A DNA stretch of 64,000 bases from Stomorhina lunata (lineage: Eukaryota > Arthropoda > Insecta > Diptera > Rhiniidae): assembly GCA_933228675.1 (NCBI GenBank), contig OW121742.1, positions 21,823,994-21,887,993 of the forward strand, given 5' to 3'. A model generated the notes under the pieces. The model was given only the letters and a program-made list of their open reading frames with translations. It made no database searches and had not been told where the DNA came from. Position numbers and translations under genes: made by a program. This document shows positions 58,501 to 64,000 of the stretch, one piece after another (position 1 is the first letter of the stretch; each line of letters opens with the position of its first letter).

Positions 58501-59667
58501 TAGTATAAATATTACGTTTATGAGTTTTTATCAATATTCGCTAATATATCTACAATATTATGTAGTTTTGTAAAAAAATAAAAAAATTCATTAAAATTTT
58601 TTTATATAAAATTTTTCTAAAAAAAATTTTTTATCACAAATTTTTGGATCAAAAAATTTTTCAAAGAAATTATTTACAGATAAAATGTTTCAATATAAAA
58701 TTTTTTATAGAAAATTTGTCATATAAAATCATATAAAAAATTGTTATAGAATTTTGTTTTCGTATAAAAAATTTTAATAGAAAATTTGTTCACATACAAA
58801 TTGTTAATTGAAAATATTTCAATAAAGTTTATTGTAAATAATAGAAAAACTTATTTAAAAAAATTTTCATTCGTTAGAAAATGGAAATTTAATTGATTTT
58901 ATAGGTTTACTAGAAAAAGCTATGAGAAAACGAAAACTGTTGAATTTAGCATGTCCCACCTAGATTTTTGTCAGCGCACCGTGTCACCCACATAATAAAT
59001 GTCATTCGAGATGATCATCTATTTAATCAACCAATTTAGAGAAATTGACAACGTGAGTTAAGTTATTTCTTGTAATAATTAAGTTTTTTTTTTGTAATAA
59101 TTAACATTAATTTACCTTTAACATGATTATTTAGGTAAATAAAAAGATAAAACTACTTTAGGCAGTTTCTTTGACTTAGCGTTCAAGTAAAAAATCAATT
59201 AGAGCCAATTATCACATAATTCTCGTTGTAATTTTACTAAATAGGTAAGGTCAATATATGATCTTCATAACCGAAATTCAAAAATGGGTGGAAAATTATT
59301 TTTAAAAACGTGTTAATATTAACAGTTTTATGTTTCTACCCCCTCAAAATTTTAACTTACATCGAAATAAACCAATTAATAAATTTAACCGTTAATTACA
59401 TTCAAATATTACTAAATCAAAAACTCTTTCTAATATACGAATCACCCTGTCTTACAAAAGCATAACAAAAAACAGCTGTTCCACTCTGTCACTATCAGCT
59501 GAACGCGTTGTTTTTGTTTTGATGCGACTACGACAAATGATTATGTGAATGAGGAAATTCCATGAACTTTAACTCACCTTTTCTAAATGTTTTTCGAAAC
59601 CTGTGGAATTTTTAATAATTTCTGTTATGTATTTAATAAATTCAGCACCTTTTTTGCGAGTAGCCAT
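55226..59667 (-). CDS. Acot13: Acyl-CoA thioesterase 13 (Them2-like), two exons
   Basis: Hotdog-fold enzyme that hydrolyses acyl-CoA to free fatty acid and CoA; the family is cytosolic/mitochondrial and tetrameric (established knowledge). Exon 1 is 59578-59667 (30 residues, MATRKKGAEF start), donor GTGAGT; exon 2 is 55226-55567 after acceptor GTCCAG. They join in phase 0 to give 143 residues, against 140 in human ACOT13. Key positions are present: Asn and the LGGLHGG turn, Asp in TLVDM, Ser in PGVSV. The 4,010-bp intron holds a mini-me/DINE-like fragment, a non-LTR RNase H fragment and AT repeats. The gene converges on Pxn and diverges from pav. Confidence 0.93.
56258..56830. repeat. Dispersed TAGCGTCCGTCACAG motif in Acot13 intron
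   Basis: TAGCGTCCGTCACAG at 56262-56276 and 56432-56446, with variants at 56801-56814 and 56815-56829. GC-rich islands in AT-rich DNA; possibly subterminal repeats of an unrecognised transposon. Confidence 0.55.
57355..57930 (-). mobile_element. mini-me/DINE-like element, truncated, in Acot13 intron
   Basis: Highly similar to 24830-25370: AGTGCTATAGTCGGTCAAGC hairpin end, then the same body. Broken off near 57905 where a non-LTR fragment follows. Confidence 0.65.
57940..58235 (-). mobile_element. RNase H fragment of a non-LTR retrotransposon
   Basis: On the - strand LLGSSQELTLAVTEIAPPF, ENWHNLATCTLSRTLWP and LNIRKTKFLLGL. This resembles the segment after the RNase H active site in R1/LOA/I-type elements (recalled). 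It abuts the mini-me/DINE-like fragment. Short and non-functional. Confidence 0.5.
58560..58900. repeat. AT-rich degenerate array in Acot13 intron
   Basis: Loose AAAATTTTTT/TATAAAATTTTT units, like the Pxn intron arrays but more decayed. Confidence 0.6.
59578..59667 (-). CDS. Acot13: Acot13 exon 1
   Basis: 90 bp encoding a 30-residue basic N-terminus ending GFEKHLEK, which aligns with the NFERVLGK segment of the human protein. ATG is at 59667-59665; donor GTGAGTT follows. Too short to be obvious as an open frame alone. Confidence 0.88.
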
Positions 59668-59744
59668 GACTTTTAATTATAGTATTTTATAACAAAAATT
59701 CACTGGAAAAAACACTTCTTTTAACGCTAATGAAAATGCAACCG

Positions 59745-59750
59745 CACTGA
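59745..59750 (-). promoter_or_regulatory. Possible Acot13 initiator
   Basis: TCAGTG on the gene strand resembles the fly initiator TCAGTY, about 80 bases upstream of the ATG. No TATA box seen. Weak, single-motif evidence. Confidence 0.25.
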
Positions 59751-59885
59751 GAGGAAGTTTGCGAGAAACTGTCAAAGAAAATGAAAAAAAAGATGAGAAA
59801 AGCAAAGATATGGTATTGCCAGGGCAAACTTTGTTTAGTTAGTAAAATTACAGTTACTAATTGTAGGAATTTAAATATATTATTT

Positions 59886-59960
59886 ATTTACAAGTAAAAA
59901 TTTGAAATAGTCGGTCAATACCGACCATATCACACCCTACATCACTAAATGTGGTCCAAT
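59886..59960 (-). mobile_element. mini-me/DINE-like 3' end fragment
   Basis: Hairpin GTCGGT/ACCGAC next to CAAGTAAAAATTTGAAATA and a ACACCCTACATCACTAA block; only the terminal ~75 bp remain. Confidence 0.5.
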
Positions 59961-59999
59961 AGTCAACAAATTAAAAAGTCACAATATTCTGAATATGAA

Positions 60000-60720
60000 A
60001 AAGTTATCCTGCCGTTGTATGCAGTATGGAAATTTTTTTAAATTTCCTATAAAAATTGAAAGTTTTTGAAATTTTATATAAAATTGTATATAAAAATTTG
60101 AAATTTTTAAAATTTCCTATATTAATTGGAAATTTTGAAAACTTCCTATAATAATTGGAAATTTTGAAAATTTCCTATAAAAATTGGAAATATTGAAAAT
60201 TTCCTTTGAAAATTTAATATTTGAAAATTTCCTATAAAAATTGTAAATTTTGAAAATTTCCTGCAAAAATTGGAAATTTAATAAAAATTGTAAATTTTGA
60301 AAATTTTTCATAAAAATAGAATATTTTAAAAATTTCTTGTAAAAAAGGAAATTTTAAAAACTTCTTAAAAAAAAATTTTTTCCTATTAAAATTTTAAAAA
60401 TTTTCTATAAAAATTAGAAATTTTACAAATTTCCTATAAAAATTTGATATATTGAAAATTTCCTACAGAAATAGGAAATTTTAAAAATTTCTATATAAAT
60501 GGGAAATTTTGAAAAATTACGATAAAATTGGGAAATTTAAAAATTTTTCATAAAAATGGAATAATTTAATAATTTCTTGTTAAAAAGGGTTTAAATTTCG
60601 CTTTTCAAAAATGGGAAATTTTGAAAATTTTCTATAGAAATTTTTAAAATTTTCCATTTTATGGAAAATTTTATTTCTTGTTAAAAAGGGAAATTTTTTA
60701 AAAAAATAAGAAATTTTAAA
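60000..60720. repeat. AT-rich ~30-bp array upstream of pav
   Basis: Units of GAAATTTTGAAAATTTCCTA + TAAAAATTG; a distinct family with TTTCCTAT in place of TTTCTATAG. Confidence 0.8.
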
Positions 60721-61522
60721 TCCAAGCAGTCGTTTTGGATATAATGTTTTTTTTTTTTTTTGAAAAATCACAAAAATAGTCCCAATAAAAATCGAAAAAA
60801 AATATTTATTGCGCAACCTCCTCCAGTTTATAAATAACGCTATATCTCGAAACTAGAGCTAGCAAGAGAAAGGCTCGATTTATCTTTACCCACTAGGTCA
60901 TCCTTTTGTTAAAATTTCACAGTGTAATAATGTTTTTAGTAGGTAAGAATTTCAAATTGTAAAACAAATAAAATAAGGAAAATTATTTTTTTATATTGAA
61001 ATTGGTAGCGTTATTACTTAATAAAAATCAATCTTGCACTACCACAATTATTAAGTATTTTTGAACATTTTTATCTAAATAAAATTTAAATTTTATTTGA
61101 AATAATTTTATACATAAATTCTTCATTAAAGGAACTATTTTTGTAGAAGTATTAAAGATTATTTATTAATTGTTTTCAACTAATTTGATTATCTCGTGAG
61201 TCATTTTAAAATCTCTCATTTTTCATGTCATTCCATTAACAATTGACTCATACAAATTATGTCACGTTATCAGCTCTAGAACAAAATACAACACTGTTCT
61301 TTTCAACATATACAAAAGCTGACTTACATGAAAACTTATTTGAACGCCATTTTACCGCGTCTCCTATTTGTCAAAGATGTTTGTTCAAAAATAACTGATG
61401 AGAAAGAAAAAAATTTTGGAAATAAAGCAATAAAAAATTAAAATCTTATAGAAAAATAAAGAAAATTTGGTGAAAATATTAAACAAAAAGTGATTAAGCT
61501 TGAAAATAACTAAACAGAAACA

Positions 61523-61533
61523 ATGAAATCCAC
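61523..61533 (+). CDS. pav: pav exon 1 (11 coding bases)
   Basis: ATG AAA TCC AC, then GTAAGT donor at 61534. ATG context AACAATG is good for insects. Splicing to 61589 gives [16 protein letters not shown], like the Drosophila N-terminus; the alternative is initiation at the internal ATG 61602. Confidence 0.8.
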
Positions 61534-64000
61534 GTAAGTACATGTTTAAATGAGACGATTTCGTTTTTGAAGGAAAAATTATTTTCAGAGCCAGGACTCC
61601 CATGAGGGCAATGAGAACACCTCACCAACAGCGTGAGGCACGTTTACGCACACAGCTTTCACAGGAAAATAATGAAAATTTGCCACCTAAACAAAAAGAT
61701 CCAGTACATGTTTTCTGCCGTGTACGACCATTACCTTCCGATGGTGATTTGCATTGTGTACGAGTAAAAAATTCCACCACCATTGTCCTAACACCACCCG
61801 AACAGTCATTGGGCGCAAAACAGGGCACTACAAAAGAAACTCAATACATATTCAAACATGTCTTCGAATCGAAGGCCACCCAGCAAGATGTTTTCGCTGG
61901 AGTGGCCCAACCCTTAGTGGAGAACTTAATACGGGGACGTAATAGCCTTTTGTTCACCTATGGTGTCACTGGCAGTGGTAAAACTTACACAATGACGGGT
62001 GATGTCAGACATCGTGGCATTATGCCCAGATGTTTAGATGTATTGTTTCGTACGATATCGGATTATCAGACCAAGAAGTATATATTCAAACCAGATCGTT
62101 TAAATGGTTTCGAAATCTTGTCGGAGACAGATGCTCTATTGGAAAGGCAACAAGAAATGAATCAACGTTTTGCAGGCAGAGGTGCTTTAAGGCGTAAAGA
62201 TTCAGATCCAGAAATAGCATCTCAGGCCTCCTGTGATATGGCTCCGCTGCAGGGTATTGAAGAGGATAATATGTATGCAGTGTTTATAACTTATGTGGAA
62301 GTATACAATAATAGTGTATATGATTTACTGGAAGAAGGCGGCATTCAGAAGTAAGTAGAGTCAATTAATAAGATTTGCTCCTATAAAATCAAATGTGGGT
62401 GTGTAGAATTTTAGTCTAATTTTGCACAACTAAAAAAATATTTAGTTTTTAATTTTTTATTTAATTTTACCTAAAATGCTATTTAGAACTTTGCAAAGCA
62501 AAATTATTCGGGAAGATGCCAATCACAATATGTTTGTACATGGTGTAACCGAAATTGAAATCAAATCTGTTGAGGAAGCCATAGAAGCATTTCAAACAGG
62601 TCAGAAACGCAAACGTATGGGTCACACGGTTCTTAATGCCGAATCTAGTCGTAGTCACTCTGTCTTCAATATACGTTTGGTACAAGCGCCCACCGATAGT
62701 CATGGAGAAAATGTTATACAAGACAAGCGCACCATAACCATAAGTCAATTATCTCTGGTAGATTTGGCTGGCAGTGAAAGATCATCGCGTACAAAAAATA
62801 CTGGAATGCGTTTGAGGGAAGCTGGCAACATTAATAATTCTCTAATGACTTTGCGTACTTGCTTGGAATACTTGAGAGAAAATCAACATTCTACAAATAG
62901 CGCACCCAAAAAGGTGCCATATCGTGACTCTAAAATTACACATTTGTTTAAGAACTATTTCGATGGCGAGGGACAGGTATCAATGATTGTTTGTATAAAC
63001 CCGCGGGCGGAAGATTATGATGAAAATACGGTGAGTGTTGGTCTTTTAAAAACAATAAGCTCTACTTTAACTTTTTATTACATATTTAGCAAGTTATGAA
63101 ATTTGCCGAAATGACCCAAGAAGTTCAAATCGCCCGTGCTGCTCCCATGAAAACAGATTTAGGTTTAACACCCGGAAGACGCAAGGCCAATAAACTATTC
63201 AAAATAGCTGTAAATAATCTAAATGATTTGGGCTATGATGAAGCCAAGAAATTAGATGTTGATGTGGGTTTGGTTTACACTTTGGGTCCCAACTTTCCGG
63301 AATATAAAATTGATGGTCCCGAAGCGGAGTCGACTATAAAGGATTTAATGCAATATTTATTGCAACGTATAGAAAAAAGGAAGTTACTAACAAGTGACTT
63401 GGAAACAAGATGTACGTTTTTTGATATTTATTGAAATTTATATAAAATTTATTTTACTCTATTTGTTTCAGTTGATAACTTCCGTTTACATTTAATGCAA
63501 ATGGAAAAGGAAAATCTCTCCTTACGCACTGAATTAGCCTCACTCAAGGCTGTCTATAAACAAGAACGTGATCGTTCTTATGCTTTAGAAAATAAAATAC
63601 GTGTTCATGAAAGTTCCATCGATGTCCTGAATAATAAATTGGGCAATCGCGAAAGACAAATTGATGAATTAACTCGTAAACTTAGAGATAACCAAAATAT
63701 GTTAACACGTAAGGAACAGGAAAAAGAAAATCAAAAGAAGAAATTCGATTCAAAACTTGCCGTTGAAGTGGAGAAACGTGATCGATTACATGATATGAAA
63801 CATGCTAAATTACAAGACCGCATACGTAGCAAAGATGAAAAACTTAAAATGCTGTCAAACATTATACAATCGGATGAAATGGCTTTAAGATTGCCAAGAT
63901 CGAGAAGTTCAGAGAACATATCAGAAGACAAGGAAATAGTAGCACAACCAGCTGAATCGTTAAGAACTGGACCTCCAACCGCTACAGCTACACCAAGAAC
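61523..64000 (+). CDS. pav: Pavarotti, kinesin-6 (MKLP1/KIF23), 3'-incomplete
   Basis: Plus-end-directed motor of the centralspindlin complex, acting with the RacGAP at the spindle midzone and cleavage furrow in cytokinesis (established knowledge). Exons 61523-61533, 61589-62350, 62487-63030, 63090-63411 and 63472-64000 join in phase to give 722 residues; Drosophila Pav is about 890, so roughly the last 160 are off the window. Motor motifs: VFCRVRPL, P-loop GVTGSGKT (about 129-136), switch I NAESSRSH (308-315), switch II DLAGSE (350-355). The long insert between P-loop and switch I (DYQTKKYIF to EEDNMYAVF) is typical of kinesin-6. A charged coiled coil starts near 547. The first ATG codes only MKST before a 55-bp intron. 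Confidence 0.96.
61589..62350 (+). CDS. pav: pav exon 2: motor N-half with P-loop
   Basis: Acceptor TTTTCAG ends at 61588, donor GTAAGT at 62351. Carries VFCRVRPL, the GVTGSGKT P-loop and the kinesin-6 loop insert up to [10 protein letters not shown]. Confidence 0.95.
62487..63030 (+). CDS. pav: pav exon 3: motor C-half with switches I and II
   Basis: Acceptor CTATTTAG ends at 62486, donor GTGAGT at 63031. Contains [33 protein letters not shown] and [12 protein letters not shown], the standard kinesin core order. Confidence 0.95.
63090..63411 (+). CDS. pav: pav exon 4: neck and linker
   Basis: Acceptor CATATTTAG ends at 63089, donor GTACGT at 63412. Begins [17 protein letters not shown] (end of the motor) and continues through [12 protein letters not shown] into a helical linker. 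Confidence 0.92.
63472..64000 (+). CDS. pav: pav exon 5: coiled coil, cut by window edge
   Basis: Acceptor TTGTTTCAG ends at 63471. Charged heptad-rich sequence ([18 protein letters not shown] onward), then a Ser/Pro/Thr-rich stretch ([14 protein letters not shown]) running to the edge, still open. The later part corresponds to the region that precedes the globular tail. Confidence 0.93.

Larger units (their letters stand above)
59668..61522. other. Divergent promoter region of Acot13 and pav
   Basis: 1,855 bp between the two start codons. Holds a mini-me/DINE-like 3' end (59886-59960), an AT-rich ~30-bp degenerate array (60000-60720) and about 800 bp of non-repetitive sequence next to pav. 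No TATA box or DRE (TATCGATA) recognised. Confidence 0.6.

Overview
The window is nuclear DNA from a dipteran fly, most likely a calyptrate such as a blow fly, house fly or flesh fly. The evidence is: very AT-rich DNA, GT-AG spliced genes that read as fly-type proteins, many degenerate minisatellites, and insect-type transposons (non-LTR elements, mini-me/DINE-like elements, a tRNA-derived SINE). The order call is firm; the family call is inference.

Three host genes are present. (1) Peroxidasin (Pxn, + strand) fills about 85% of the window: eight exons between 6861 and 54806, all joining in phase, give 1,514 residues (LRRs, LRRCT, four Ig domains, haem peroxidase, furin-like site, VWC). Only the signal-peptide/LRRNT exon is missing, upstream of the window. 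(2) An acyl-CoA thioesterase 13 (Acot13/Them2-like) gene lies on the - strand, 55226-59667, two exons, 143 residues, tail-to-tail with Pxn. (3) pavarotti (pav, MKLP1/KIF23 kinesin-6) starts at 61523 on the + strand, head-to-head with Acot13, and runs off the right edge after 722 residues.

Most of the remainder is intron. Pxn introns of 12.6 kb and 24.4 kb, and the >6.8 kb upstream intron, are packed with tandem arrays: about 29-bp AT-rich families, a 31-bp family, a 17-bp family and a ~95-bp family. Several share a TTTCTATAGAAA palindromic core and near-30-bp periodicity. The array alternation 31-bp then 17-bp occurs on both sides of the LRRCT exon.

From 40.0 to 51.5 kb lies a transposon graveyard: a TIR element carrying a solo LTR and a SINE, a second SINE inside an RTE-like retrotransposon, several RTE-like copies in opposite orientations, and Jockey- and CR1-like pieces. 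The most unusual item is a ~213-bp copy of the Pxn peroxidase exon inserted, with a 26-bp direct duplication, into the endonuclease domain of a retrotransposon inside Pxn's own last intron.

The three host genes have unrelated jobs: extracellular collagen IV crosslinking, thioester hydrolysis and cytokinesis. Nothing suggests they act together. I saw no tRNA, rRNA, CRISPR or bacterial-type feature.
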